DNA from: Paenibacillus dendritiformis | GTDB lineage: Bacteria; Bacillota; Bacilli; Paenibacillales; Paenibacillaceae | Assembly: GCF_945605565.1 (NCBI RefSeq) | Contig: NZ_OX216966.1 | Coordinates: 702,501-766,500 of the forward strand | Direction: 5' to 3' | DNA length: 64,000 nucleotides | Part shown: positions 21,322 through 30,190 of the stretch, piece after piece | Layout: each line of letters begins with the position of its first letter | How positions within the stretch are numbered: the first letter of the stretch is position 1 | Translations under genes and position numbers: made by a program | The notes under the pieces: generated by a model | Database searches by the model: none | The model's input: only the letters and a program-made list of their open reading frames with translations | What the model was told of the DNA's origin: nothing

Positions 21322-22217
21322 AGCTGATTGAAGTGGAGCATCTCAAGTACCGTTATCCGTCCACGGAGAAGCTGGCGCTGAATGATATCTCGCTGACGGT
21401 GGAGGCCGGGGAGTTCATCGGGATTATCGGGGCCAATGGAGCGGGCAAGACGACCTTCTGCCAAGCGCTCACCGGCCTGGTTCCGCATTTCTATAAGGGC
21501 GCATACGGAGGCAGCGTAACCATCGCAGGCGCCGATGTCGCGGAGAGCGGCGTCGATGAGATGATACGCCATGTCGGCATCGTGTTCCAGAATCCGTTCA
21601 CGCAGGTGACGGGAGCGAAGCTGACCGTGTACGAGGAGGTCGCCTTCGGCTTGGAGCAGCTGGGCGTGGAGCGGGGCGAGATGATCGAGCGCATCGATCA
21701 TGCGCTTCATCTGCTTGATATGTACGAGTACAAGGATCGGCAGCCTTTCGACCTGTCCGGAGGCCAGATGCAGCGGATGGCCATCGCCTGCGTCATAGCG
21801 ATGCGGCCGCAGGTCATCGTGCTGGATGAGCCGACCTCGCAACTCGATCCGCAGGGCTCGGAGGAAGTGTTCCGGGCCATCCAGAGCCTGAGCCGGGAGG
21901 GAATGACGGTCATTCTGGCGGAGCATAAGATGGAGAAGCTCGCCGCGTACGCGGACCGGATCGCTCTTCTGCACGAAGGGAGCCTAATCGGCATCGATAC
22001 GCCGTCCCGCCTGTTCTCCCGAGCCGATCTGACAGAATACGGGGTAAAGCCGCCTGTCTATACGCAGGTATGCCGCGAGATCGGGCTGCGCTCCCCGGGC
22101 AAAGATACGTATCCGGTGACCCTGGAAGAGGCGGCCGAGGCTTATGCGGCGGCGTACGGCGGGAAGAGCGGCAATGGCCGAGCGGCAGGCGCGGAAGAGG
22201 GGGAGCGGGATGAGTGA
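21318..22217 (+). CDS. ecfA1: ECF transporter ATPase A
   Basis: ATP-binding subunit. Walker A GANGAGKTTF, signature LSGGQMQRMAIACVIAM, Walker B VIVLDEPTSQLD, H-loop AEHKMEKL. ATG at 21318 follows ggagga at 21305-21310, giving 299 residues; longer readings upstream only translate ecfT in another frame. A C-terminal extension of about 60 residues follows the fold, usual for EcfA. Confidence 0.94.
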   Translation: MKLIEVEHLKYRYPSTEKLALNDISLTVEAGEFIGIIGANGAGKTTFCQALTGLVPHFYKGAYGGSVTIAGADVAESGVDEMIRHVGIVFQNPFTQVTGAKLTVYEEVAFGLEQLGVERGEMIERIDHALHLLDMYEYKDRQPFDLSGGQMQRMAIACVIAMRPQVIVLDEPTSQLDPQGSEEVFRAIQSLSREGMTVILAEHKMEKLAAYADRIALLHEGSLIGIDTPSRLFSRADLTEYGVKPPVYTQVCREIGLRSPGKDTYPVTLEEAAEAYAAAYGGKSGNGRAAGAEEGERDE

Positions 22218-23016
22218 GATGATTCGCATCCGGAATGTGCAATTCGAATATGCTCCGGGACAGCCGGTGCTGCATGATGTCACGCTGGACTTCGCTACGC
22301 GGGCGACGGCGATCATCGGGCAGAACGGCGCTGGCAAGACGACGCTGGTCAAGCTGCTCAAAGGGCTGCTCAAGCCGACGGCCGGCGAAATAACGGTGTG
22401 CGGGATACGGACGAAGGAAGCGACGGTCGCCGGATTGGCCGGCCGAATCGGGCTTGTCTTCCAGAATCCGAACGATCAGATTTGCAAGCGCACCGTCCTG
22501 GATGAGATCATGTTCGGGCCGCTTAACCTGAAGCGAAGCCCGGCCGAGGCGAAGGAGCGGGCCATGGCGGCGCTGGACATGGTTGGTCTGACCGGGCGCG
22601 GGGAGCTGAATCCCCACGATCTCGGCTTGTCCGAGAAGAAGCTGGTGAGCATCGCCTCGATTGTCGCCATGGATACGGATATTCTTATTCTGGACGAGCC
22701 GACCATCGCGCAGGACGATGCGGGCAAGCGCCGGATTGGCGGCATTATCGAGCAGTTAAAGCGGCAGGGCAAGCTCGTGCTGGCGATCTTGCATGATATG
22801 GACTTCGCCGCGGCCCATTTCGAACGGGCCGTTGTCATGAACCGGGGGCGGGTGCTGATGGACGGCGAGACGCGTCACGTGTTCTCCCGGCAGGAGATTC
22901 TTCGCGAAGCCGGTCTCGACACGCCATATGCGGCGCAGCTCGGGAAGCGGTGGGGGCTTCCCGGTACGGTCTTGACGGCAGAGGAACTTATCGCAGCCAT
23001 GACCGCTAAGCGTTGA
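22210..23016 (+). CDS. ecfA2: ECF transporter ATPase A'
   Basis: Second, non-identical ATPase, expected to form a heterodimer with the preceding one. Walker A GQNGAGKTTLVK, Walker B ILILDEPTIAQDD. Its signature is degenerate (LGLSEKKLVSIASIVAM instead of LSGGQ), so one of the two ATP sites of the pair may be weak. 268 residues from ATG 22210, overlapping the previous gene by 8 bases. A strong terminator ends the S-T-A-A' operon. Confidence 0.92.
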   Translation: MSEMIRIRNVQFEYAPGQPVLHDVTLDFATRATAIIGQNGAGKTTLVKLLKGLLKPTAGEITVCGIRTKEATVAGLAGRIGLVFQNPNDQICKRTVLDEIMFGPLNLKRSPAEAKERAMAALDMVGLTGRGELNPHDLGLSEKKLVSIASIVAMDTDILILDEPTIAQDDAGKRRIGGIIEQLKRQGKLVLAILHDMDFAAAHFERAVVMNRGRVLMDGETRHVFSRQEILREAGLDTPYAAQLGKRWGLPGTVLTAEELIAAMTAKR

Positions 23017-23049
23017 TTTCGATGTCGGCCTGGATGCATTTGAAGTGAA

Positions 23050-23088
23050 GAGGCCTGTGCACGCCCGGATGGTTGCACAGGCCTTTTG
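23050..23088 (+). terminator. ECF operon terminator
   Basis: aggcctgtgca and tgcacaggcct form a perfect 11-bp stem followed by TTTT. Confidence 0.9.
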
Positions 23089-23169
23089 GCTGCAGCCGGG
23101 TTCGAGAAAGCCGGTTCACCTGTGCTACAATACGAGGTAAACAGACAAGCGTGGGCAGAAAGGGGCAGC

Positions 23170-23469
23170 ATGAATATGGGCGTTGCTTACGGAAGACCGT
23201 ATAAAGATATTTTGGAGGATCTCGTTGCGGCGGTTGCGTTAATCCCGGACGGTTATCATTTCTTCGACATGGGGCAGGAGGAATGGGAAGCATTAGGGGA
23301 GCAGGAGCGGCACGAAGTGCTGGAGGCGCTTGCGGATGATGTGTTTTACGGACTCGGCCAGGAGCGGCTGCTGTTCATCGGCAGCGGAAGCGTGCAGTAT
23401 GACCCCGAATTCCATCTGATCGAGGTCGTCGTCGACAGTGCGACGGTGGCCAACATCGCGTTGACCTGA
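23170..23469 (+). CDS. Small acidic cytosolic protein, unknown function
   Basis: 99 residues from ATG 23170, which follows aaaggggc. The product is strongly acidic (EEWEALGEQERHEVLEALADD) and probably helical in the middle, with a beta-type end (HLIEVVVDSATVANIAL). No family is recognised; no signal peptide or membrane segment. TACAAT at 23125 may be its -10 box. It stands alone between the ECF operon and a convergent acetyltransferase. Confidence 0.7.
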   Translation: MNMGVAYGRPYKDILEDLVAAVALIPDGYHFFDMGQEEWEALGEQERHEVLEALADDVFYGLGQERLLFIGSGSVQYDPEFHLIEVVVDSATVANIALT

Positions 23470-23502
23470 TTCGGCCCGCACTCGAATGAGCGCAGGCCGC
23501 GG

Positions 23503-24015
23503 TCACGGGTGATAGACCATGCAGTGGAATTCGCCCGGCCCGGTCGGCGTCTGCCGCGTGTACGTATCGGTGATGCGGAATCCGGCGCGCCGGTACGTGC
23601 GGATGGCTCGTTCATTCCAAGTCAGCACTTCCAGATCGATCATATCGACGGGATGGCGCTGCCGGGCTTCTTCGACGATCGCCTGGACGAAGGATACGCC
23701 ATATCCTTGCCCAAGTCGATCGGGGCGCATCCCCAGGCCGAGACGGGTCACGCCGAGCAGAGGGAAGAACTGCGCGAAGCCGAACAGCTCCCCCTCGGCA
23801 TCCGTAACTGATACATACTGCTCGCTTCGGATGCGGGCATCGCCGAACTCGACTTCGAGGGCCTTCATTTGCTCCCACGGGAGGAATCCATACAGTTGAT
23901 AAGGCGGCTCATATGTCCATGAGCAGATATGGGCGCCGTCCTCTTCGGTCATCGGGCGCACCCGGAAGGGCAGCCTCGGCGAGCGGGACGGAGAATGGCG
24001 GTAAGAAGCCGGCAA
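23503..24015 (-). CDS. GNAT-family N-acetyltransferase
   Basis: Transfers an acetyl group from acetyl-CoA to an unknown amine. Domain features: FRVRPMTEEDGAHICSW at the start, the acetyl-CoA loop GMRPDRLGQGYGVSFVQAI (Q/R-x-x-G-x-G/A), and the C-terminal NERAIRTYRRAGFRI. The open frame continues to 24132, but that extension is protein-unlike. TTG at 24015 with gagga nearby gives 170 residues, the family size; the start is uncertain. Confidence 0.85.
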   Translation of the reverse strand: MPASYRHSPSRSPRLPFRVRPMTEEDGAHICSWTYEPPYQLYGFLPWEQMKALEVEFGDARIRSEQYVSVTDAEGELFGFAQFFPLLGVTRLGLGMRPDRLGQGYGVSFVQAIVEEARQRHPVDMIDLEVLTWNERAIRTYRRAGFRITDTYTRQTPTGPGEFHCMVYHP

Positions 24016-24269
24016 TGCAATCACTTCCTCAACAGGAGATACCGAACGATGCGGCGTCGGTTCCAGAATCGTGCATTCTATCGCTTGATTTTTCTTAGTT
24101 GCTATTTTCGCATGTTTGCATCGGCTTGACAATGACGGATGCAGAGCAATGGTCAGTCAGTGGTCCGGCGGGCCATGTGTACAACGGTACGGCGGGAAAC
24201 AGATAACCGGCGGTCCGGTCTCTGTGATACACTATACACATAAGTAGTACACGACTAAGGAGGCGCTAT

Positions 24270-25124
24270 ATGAGTGGACAAATTCTCGTATCCAAGCAAT
24301 GGCTGTTAGCCCGCATGTATGAGCCCGATATCGTGATCGTCGATTGCCGCTTCGACCTTGGGCGGCCCGAGGCCGGGAGAGAAGACTATATTTCCTCCCA
24401 TATCCCGGGCGCCATCTATCTTGATCTGAATACGGACCTGTCGGCGACGGTGGAATCCCATGGCGGCCGCCATCCGCTGCCTGATCCGGCCGTACTGGCG
24501 GAACGGCTCGGCCGTGCCGGCATCAGCAATGCCAGCCGGGTCGTCGCCTATGATGATCAGGGCGGGATGTATGCCTCGCGGCTGTGGTGGATGCTGCGCT
24601 GGCTCGGCCATGACGCCGTCCATGTGATGGAGGAGGGCTTCACGGCCTGGAAGGACGCTGGGTACCCGGTTACCGACGCGCAGCAGGTTGTCGTGCCGGC
24701 TGCCTTCGTGCCGGAGGTTCGCACAGAGATGCTGGCGCGCATGGAGGAGGTTCGGGAGAAGCTGGGCCGGCCGGAAGTGCTGCTCGTCGATTCGCGCGAC
24801 GCGGCGCGCTATCGGGGCGAGACCGAGCCAATCGATGCGAAGGCGGGACATATTCCAGGGGCGATCCATCAGTTCTGGAAGGATAATGTCGATGAGCGCG
24901 GCGCCTGGAAGCCGGAAGCACAGCGCCGGGAGCAGCTCGCTTCTATTGTGGAAGCGCTGGAAGCGGGGCGCGAGGTCATCGTCTACTGCGGCTCCGGGGT
25001 CAGCGCCTGTCCGAATGTGCTGGCGCTGCATGAGCTTGGCTACCCGCAGGTCCGCTTGTATGCCGGGAGCTGGAGCGACTGGAGCTCGTATCCGGAAAAC
25101 GAGATTGCGACTGGAGAAGAATAA
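24270..25124 (+). CDS. Thiosulfate/3-mercaptopyruvate sulfurtransferase
   Basis: Two rhodanese domains (about 8-130 and 160-280). The C-terminal domain has the catalytic loop CGSGVSA with the nucleophilic cysteine at 240; the N-terminal domain carries DDQGG in place of a cysteine and is non-catalytic, as usual. The interdomain region includes GHIPGAIHQFW. The CGSGVSA loop suggests mercaptopyruvate-type activity, but this is not decisive. aaggagg precedes ATG. 284 residues, normal. Confidence 0.92.
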   Translation: MSGQILVSKQWLLARMYEPDIVIVDCRFDLGRPEAGREDYISSHIPGAIYLDLNTDLSATVESHGGRHPLPDPAVLAERLGRAGISNASRVVAYDDQGGMYASRLWWMLRWLGHDAVHVMEEGFTAWKDAGYPVTDAQQVVVPAAFVPEVRTEMLARMEEVREKLGRPEVLLVDSRDAARYRGETEPIDAKAGHIPGAIHQFWKDNVDERGAWKPEAQRREQLASIVEALEAGREVIVYCGSGVSACPNVLALHELGYPQVRLYAGSWSDWSSYPENEIATGEE

Positions 25125-25157
25125 GAACGGAAGACATACAGAGTATTAGGGATGAGG

Positions 25158-25200
25158 TACATCGCCTCAAGCTATGGTAGCTTGGGCGGTGTATTTTTTT
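25158..25200 (+). terminator. Sulfurtransferase terminator
   Basis: tacatcgcc...aagcta pairs with tagctt...ggcggtgta, followed by seven T residues. It marks the left boundary of the AT-rich segment. Confidence 0.88.
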
Positions 25201-25490
25201 ATGATCTAAATCAACAGGGAGTCAACGAATATGGGGGAAAGAGCTAAAGTATTATGCGACTGACACTGAAGGAATCGTAACTATGAACCGTGCCTCTGCT
25301 GAATTTTTAAAGTTTTAAAAGTATCCTTTTTAGGTAGGGGCATGACGAGATGGGTAAAGTCAACAAGTAAAATGGGCAGTCAACAATTCGCTCTCTATAC
25401 AATGGGTTTATTGGAATGATATAGTGGATTTAAGTTTTTAATGCTATCTGTGATTGTTGAAGTAAAATTTTGGAGGGGATAATTGGTATA
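25201..25490 (+). other. AT-rich noncoding leader of the reverse transcriptase gene
   Basis: About 290 bases without an open frame, much more AT-rich than the flanks. The heptamer agtcaac occurs three times (near 25219, 25349 and 25375), two of them 26 bases apart. A TATACAAT -10-like box lies at 25397-25404. The region is of the size in which defence reverse transcriptases encode a partner RNA, but I could not draw a convincing fold. Confidence 0.4.
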
Positions 25491-27026
25491 ATGTTGACTA
25501 AAGACTCTATAAGTTGGGCAATAAACTTTATTCAAAATCACTCAGATGGAGACTTGTTTCCTGCAATTCTAGAGATTAACGCAATATCCAGCTATATTGA
25601 TGATTTTGTAGCGCTGATCGAAGGCAAAGACTTAACACAGTTTACTCCCGGAGCCTGTAGAAGATTTATTGTTCCCAAAGACGAGATTTCTTACCGACAA
25701 GCCACACAATTAGATCCACAAGATAGCATTCTACTTACCTCGATAATTCATCAATTTGGAGCTGGGATCGAAGCTAGGAGATTACATAATAATATTGTAT
25801 ATAGCTATAGATTTTCACCAGATATAAACCATGGTCTATACTCATCAAAAACGGCATGGAATGATTTTTGGAAAACTGCATATGAAAAGAGCCGCACATA
25901 TGAATTTGTATTATACTGCGACATTGCAGACTATTATAATCAAATATACCATCATATTGTTGAAAATCAGTTACGTGAATCCGGATTTCCAAATCAGGAG
26001 ACAAAGTGGATTATTAAGTTGCTTAACTCTACTACAGCGAATGTATCCAGAGGTATTCCAATTGGCCCTCATGCTGTTCATCTTTTAGCTGAAGCGGCAA
26101 TGATACCAATAGACAATAGCCTACATACGCAAGGAATAGATTTTCTCAGGTATGCTGATGATATTTTAGTGTTCTGTGACTCATCACAATCCGCAAAAAT
26201 TGCTCTTGCTAAAATAGCATCCATTTTGGACAAACAGCAACGATTGATGTTGCAACGACACAAGACCAAAGTATATAGTTCTAATCATTTTAGAGATTTA
26301 TGTAATGAAATGATTGAGGATCGACCGATCAATAAAGATGAAGATAAAATTCTCAAATTAATAAGAAAATACTCTAATGGCGATCCTTATAGAACTATTA
26401 CATATAGCGAGATCTCAAAAGAAGACTGGGAATCGCTTACTGAACAAATAATTAGTAAGATTATTCAGGAATACATCGATCAAAAAGAAGTAGATTACAT
26501 ACGACTTAGGTGGTTTTATAGAAGGTTGGCTCAAATTGGTCATCCAGGTGCAATTGAAATTTCACTTAGTAATATATCGCAACTGAGTCCATGTTTTGCA
26601 AATATATGTGCATATCTTGCTTCCGTTCAATCCATCAGTGCAGAACAATGGGTTTATATTGGAGAACAACTATTGAAACTTCTTGATTCTCAGGAAGTAG
26701 TGCATAATGAATTTTTCCGGTTATCTATATTAAGTTTGTTTACGAAGAATGAATACATTAATCATTTTTCGTATCTAGTTAATAAATTCCCTGTAAGTGA
26801 GCCTTTTGCTAGAAGAGAAATATTACTTGCGGCACATCAAAACTCTGCTTATGATTGGTTGCGTGAGCAAAAAGAAAATTATCAAAGCATGGATCCCTGG
26901 CAAAAGATGGCGTTTATATATGGAGTTTCTGGACTTCCTAAAGATGAAAAAAGGTTCTTTTTGAATAGTTTAACTCATCAAAGGCCTTTTGATAGTGTAC
27001 TTATAAAGTGGGCTAAAAATATATAA
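25491..27026 (+). CDS. Reverse transcriptase of the unknown-group/Abi defence type
   Basis: Probable RNA-directed DNA polymerase with a defence role. Fingers/palm motifs: motif A with Asp144 (LYCDIADYYN), motif B RGIPIGPHAVHLLAEA from residue 187, motif C YADD at 221-224 in FLRYADDILVFC. The RGIPIGP...LAEA form belongs to non-mobile UG/Abi reverse transcriptases, not to group II introns (no maturase or endonuclease domain) and not to classic retrons. Residues ~270-511 are predicted all-helical (HEAT-like alpha repeats by eye), ending PFDSVLIKWAKN. ATG at 25491 follows ggagggg; a TTG at 25470 overlaps that site. It is strikingly AT-rich, a sign of transfer. The DRT class cannot be assigned by eye. 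Confidence 0.88.
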   Translation: MLTKDSISWAINFIQNHSDGDLFPAILEINAISSYIDDFVALIEGKDLTQFTPGACRRFIVPKDEISYRQATQLDPQDSILLTSIIHQFGAGIEARRLHNNIVYSYRFSPDINHGLYSSKTAWNDFWKTAYEKSRTYEFVLYCDIADYYNQIYHHIVENQLRESGFPNQETKWIIKLLNSTTANVSRGIPIGPHAVHLLAEAAMIPIDNSLHTQGIDFLRYADDILVFCDSSQSAKIALAKIASILDKQQRLMLQRHKTKVYSSNHFRDLCNEMIEDRPINKDEDKILKLIRKYSNGDPYRTITYSEISKEDWESLTEQIISKIIQEYIDQKEVDYIRLRWFYRRLAQIGHPGAIEISLSNISQLSPCFANICAYLASVQSISAEQWVYIGEQLLKLLDSQEVVHNEFFRLSILSLFTKNEYINHFSYLVNKFPVSEPFARREILLAAHQNSAYDWLREQKENYQSMDPWQKMAFIYGVSGLPKDEKRFFLNSLTHQRPFDSVLIKWAKNI

Positions 27027-27365
27027 ATCAGTGTATATAAATATTATCCTTGTCACAAATTCAGAACACTTGTGAACTTCTGGTAGTTCGATAGCGGGAG
27101 CGAGCGAGACCACATTCAACGGGAGAATAACCGAATAGCGGTTCTGTCGGTATAAAAAAGAAATGGCAGGCTTCAAGTGTCGTAAAGCGCGTTACAGGCG
27201 CGTGTATAATACGAGGAGTCTGCTTTTTTGTGTTTCCCGCCAATCTGCTCGGATACGGTCTGACACTCGGATGGAATGAAAAGTAAGGCTTGAATGTCCC
27301 CATACAGTAGGTTCTATCGTTGGAATCAGCCCACAGCAAGCTGTACATGAGGAGGTTCCATTCTT
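27027..27365. other. Noncoding stretch right of the reverse transcriptase
   Basis: No supported gene. A terminator-like structure with arms gcaggcttc...cgta and tacg...gagtctgc followed by T6 spans about 27163-27227. Composition changes from AT-rich back to average near 27080, which may be the right edge of the acquired segment. Confidence 0.4.
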
Positions 27366-27590
27366 ATGAGATCTTTTGAAATGTTATCGGTCGTCTTTAA
27401 CATTCTATTGGTCGTATGGTTGCTACTTTTCAAGAACAAGCCGCAGCACGGGCTGCTTATTGGTTTCGTCATTTACGCCATATTCGTGCTGCTGCACGGG
27501 ATGGCAAATGATTCTGTCTTACGTGATGACGTTCATCCCGCTCGTGATCTGGGCTATCAAGCACTTCTCCAAGTGCTTTTTCAACCGGTA
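27366..27590 (+). pseudogene. Remnant of a membrane protein N-terminus, frameshifted
   Basis: gaggagg precedes ATG 27366. The frame reads MRSFEMLSVVFNILLVVWLL, then GLLIGFVIYAIFVLLHG, two membrane helices. Near 27503 the protein-like reading jumps to another frame (QMILSYVMTFIPLVIWAIKHF) and then merges with sequence belonging to a MerR gene on the other strand at about 27590. The remainder of the gene is missing. It resembles the N-terminal membrane part of some Bacillales alpha/beta hydrolases, but that assignment is weak. Confidence 0.6.
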
Positions 27591-27812
27591 TTCCTCCGGA
27601 GATGATCTGGCTGATTTCATCAATTCCAAAATCCAGGTAGCGCAAGGTTGTCACCAGTTCTAATCGCCATAAATCTTCCGTCGTATATAATCGATGCCCC
27701 CTCTGTATAGCTAGTAGGCTTTACTAATCCGATTTCATCGTAGTAACGGACGGTTTTGATTGTGGATCCAATCATTTTGGACACTTCCCCGATCGAATAG
27801 GTTCCCTTTTAA
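27591..27812 (-). pseudogene. Decayed MerR-family regulator
   Basis: On the minus strand the frame KGTYSIGEVSKMIGSTIKTV, then RYYDEIGLVKPTSYTEG, is a MerR winged helix-turn-helix. At the G run near 27702 the reading shifts frame and continues GHRLYTTEDLWRLELVTTLR and YLDFGIDEISQIISGG. The start codon is lost (a TAA stands before KGTYS), and the C-terminus runs into the remnant on the other strand. So the gene is broken at the start, in the middle and at the end. Confidence 0.75.
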
Positions 27813-28054
27813 GTTATAGAATCAGAAACATGCAAATCGATACACCTCCGGCCCTCCTGTAACGGGAGATTCAAGATGTTCATAGATCGTACAACGTCTC
27901 CTACATACTCTTCCTTTAGACATAAGCAGTGGACGAAAAATACTTATATTGCTAAGCTTACAAAAGCTGGCTTCTGAATTCATCGGGAGTCATCTTCTTT
28001 ATTTCTATGGAAAGCGTTCCGCTTGATATCAAATTGGATAAAAGGAATGTTGGG
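27813..28054. other. Gene-free stretch before the frameshifted hydrolase
   Basis: Nothing convincing is encoded. Short broken frames on both strands and moderate AT-richness suggest further decay of mobile or transferred DNA. Confidence 0.35.
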
Positions 28055-29108
28055 ATGAAAAGAAAAATTATAAAAATAGGCAAGATTATTAGCTTGTTGT
28101 TGGCGCTGCTTATTATAGCAGGTCTCATCTTTCCGACGTGGACACCTCGCATTGATAGTGAAAACAGCATAACCACATTAGAGCAGGTTGAAATTAATGG
28201 TGCCGGCCATGAAGTCATGATTAGAGGGACAGATCGGCGCAATCCGATTATCATTTTTGTTCATGGGGGGCCAGGGTGTTCCGAAATTCCTTATGTCGGC
28301 AAGTATCAAGAAGCTCTCGAAGACAATTTTACGGTCGTACACTATGATCAACGCAGCAGCGGGAAATCCTATCATTTTTTTTGAGGACTATTCCCATCTA
28401 TCAATCGATGTATTAGTCGATGATTTATTGGCTTTGACAGATTATGTTCTGGAGACATTGGAACAAGAAAAAGCAATTCTCATTGGCCATTCATTCGGTA
28501 CATATATTGGAATGAAGTCCGCAGCCAAAGCGCCGCAAAAGTTTCATGCTTATATTGGAATCGGTCAGGTGGCCGATACGGTAGCAAGTGAATTGGATAG
28601 CTTGGACTATACAATAGAACAGGCGAGGCTGGCAGGAAATACGAAAGATGCGGAAAAATTAGAACTTGCGCGGGGGCTGATCGAAAAAGGAGAGGCCATC
28701 ACTCCAAGAAATTTGGTCCGCAAATATGGCGGCGCAGCCAGATTAATTGATGATAACATGGATTATTATACTGGGTTCCTCCTCCGTCCCGAGTATAACT
28801 TGCTTGATGTGATTCGGTTTTTACAAGGGGTTTCCGCGACACAGGATATTTTAATGGCGGAGGAAGCACGAACGAATATTGTTCAAATCGTACAAAAGCT
28901 TGAGATTCCTGTTTATTTTGTTATGGGGAAATATGATTATATGACATCGGCGAGAGCAGCCAAAGAATACTTCGATGCCTTGGAAGCTCCGGTAAAGGAT
29001 TTTGTGCTGTTCCAACAATCTGCCCACTATCCGCAGTTCGAGGAGAAAGACCTATTTTCAACCTGGCTCAATACAACATGGAAACAGCCTCAGCCAACAA
29101 CCATCTGA
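28055..29108 (+). pseudogene. Alpha/beta hydrolase (proline iminopeptidase-like), frameshifted at a T8 run
   Basis: ATG 28055 follows aaagga. The product would begin with a membrane anchor (IGKIISLLLALLIIAGLIF), then the oxyanion HGGPG, the family motif YDQRSSGKSY, and after the shift the nucleophile elbow GHSFGTY, an acid in MGKYDYM and the catalytic His in QQSAHYP. The two frames join at the eight T residues at 28374-28381; seven T would restore SYHFFEDYSHL. Everything else is intact, so this is either a recent loss, slippage-controlled expression, or a sequencing error in a homopolymer. Confidence 0.8.
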
Positions 29109-29238
29109 ATAATCATTAATGCGAATTAACATATTGGCACTTACTCCAAAAGCGATAAAGCTCTGCCTGGCGCCGGCAGGAACTCTATTGCTTTTCCTAT
29201 TACTGGCTGCGCATTCGTGCTGAATGGTATGGTGCGGC

Positions 29239-30012
29239 CTATTTATTAGCTGGCATGCTCAGCGGCGTGTTCCAATGTATACTGTAAGGGTTGTCGGGGC
29301 TTTTCAACAGATCCGCATAAATTTTCTGTCTTCTCACAAGATTGGAGTTCGGGTCGTTTGGACTGTCCTCGGACCAGTATTGATAGCCAAGGAGATAATT
29401 GCCTATCAGGTCTTCCCATGAACCGAATCGTTCACGCATTTTCTCCGCCGCCTCTATGCTTAACTCTACAGCATGTTCATACGGGATATACCCAGCAATG
29501 TAGGACCAGCTTGCGATTTGAGTCGCCCGGCATAAATCCCAAGCAGCGATGCCGTATTCCGGGGATGTAGTATGTACCTTTGCGAATAATTCGACGCCTT
29601 CCGTAAATTTGATTTCTTCGGGCGTTGGATTCGAGGATGTTTTCATTTCAGCGATTATGTCATTAAATTCATCCTTGCGTGCAAGATACTCATCCATATA
29701 CGCCATAAATTCGGCATTATGCCCTTCCGTAAGCAGCCATTGAATTGTCGACTCCGCACTCGCGGCATCGGTGATGCTCCATGAATCTTGGAGAACCTCC
29801 TTCATCATCTCTGCATTCGCCGAGGAGGGCTCCACTCCGCCGAATAGCTTCGGATCGACTCCGTTATCTACCGTAATTAAAGCATACGTAGCATTGATGA
29901 ACGTAATCGTACCGTTAGGCTTGGCCTCCTCCTTCGTCGGCGATGGGGAGCAGCCTGACAAACTAATAACGCTGATGCATAACGCGATGAAAAAAATGCG
30001 TGTTTTTCTCAA
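29239..30012 (-). CDS. Lipoprotein with DUF1266-like domain
   Basis: The start is TTG at 30012 behind aggaggaga, giving MRKTRIFFIALCISVISLSG and a lipobox cysteine (SLSGCS). The mature part has the DUF1266 pattern: SWSITDAASAESTIQWLLTE, AAWDLCRATQIASWSYIAGY, and RFGSWEDLIGNYLLGYQYW. DUF1266 proteins are usually cytoplasmic and of unknown function; attachment to a lipoprotein signal is unusual. 257 residues. No clear operon partner. Confidence 0.8.
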   Translation of the reverse strand: MRKTRIFFIALCISVISLSGCSPSPTKEEAKPNGTITFINATYALITVDNGVDPKLFGGVEPSSANAEMMKEVLQDSWSITDAASAESTIQWLLTEGHNAEFMAYMDEYLARKDEFNDIIAEMKTSSNPTPEEIKFTEGVELFAKVHTTSPEYGIAAWDLCRATQIASWSYIAGYIPYEHAVELSIEAAEKMRERFGSWEDLIGNYLLGYQYWSEDSPNDPNSNLVRRQKIYADLLKSPDNPYSIHWNTPLSMPANK

Positions 30013-30127
30013 GATGATGTCTCCTCCTGTTCTCTTCCTATCCTTGCTTGACATGGAATGAATCACCTATCTTATCACACTTTTGTGTCAGTTTCTGTAT
30101 GAAATATTCCACAATATGCAAAACGGC

Positions 30128-30160
30128 CAAGCCGCCTGACAGCCAGGCGGCTTGGTTTTA
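30128..30160. terminator. Terminator between convergent or adjacent units
   Basis: ccaagccgcctg and caggcggcttgg form a perfect 12-bp stem with a short T run on each side. It probably ends the ADP-ribosylglycohydrolase unit on the minus strand. Confidence 0.8.
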
Positions 30161-30190
30161 ATTGGACAGGGAGTTAACTTTCCGTCGCGT

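Noticed and set aside
25491..27026. Group II intron or retron reverse transcriptase
   Set aside because: No maturase or endonuclease domain, no intron RNA ends, and motif B differs from both groups.
27061..27348. 95-residue minus-strand frame right of the reverse transcriptase
   Set aside because: No ribosome site, composition unlike a protein, and it overlaps a terminator-like hairpin.
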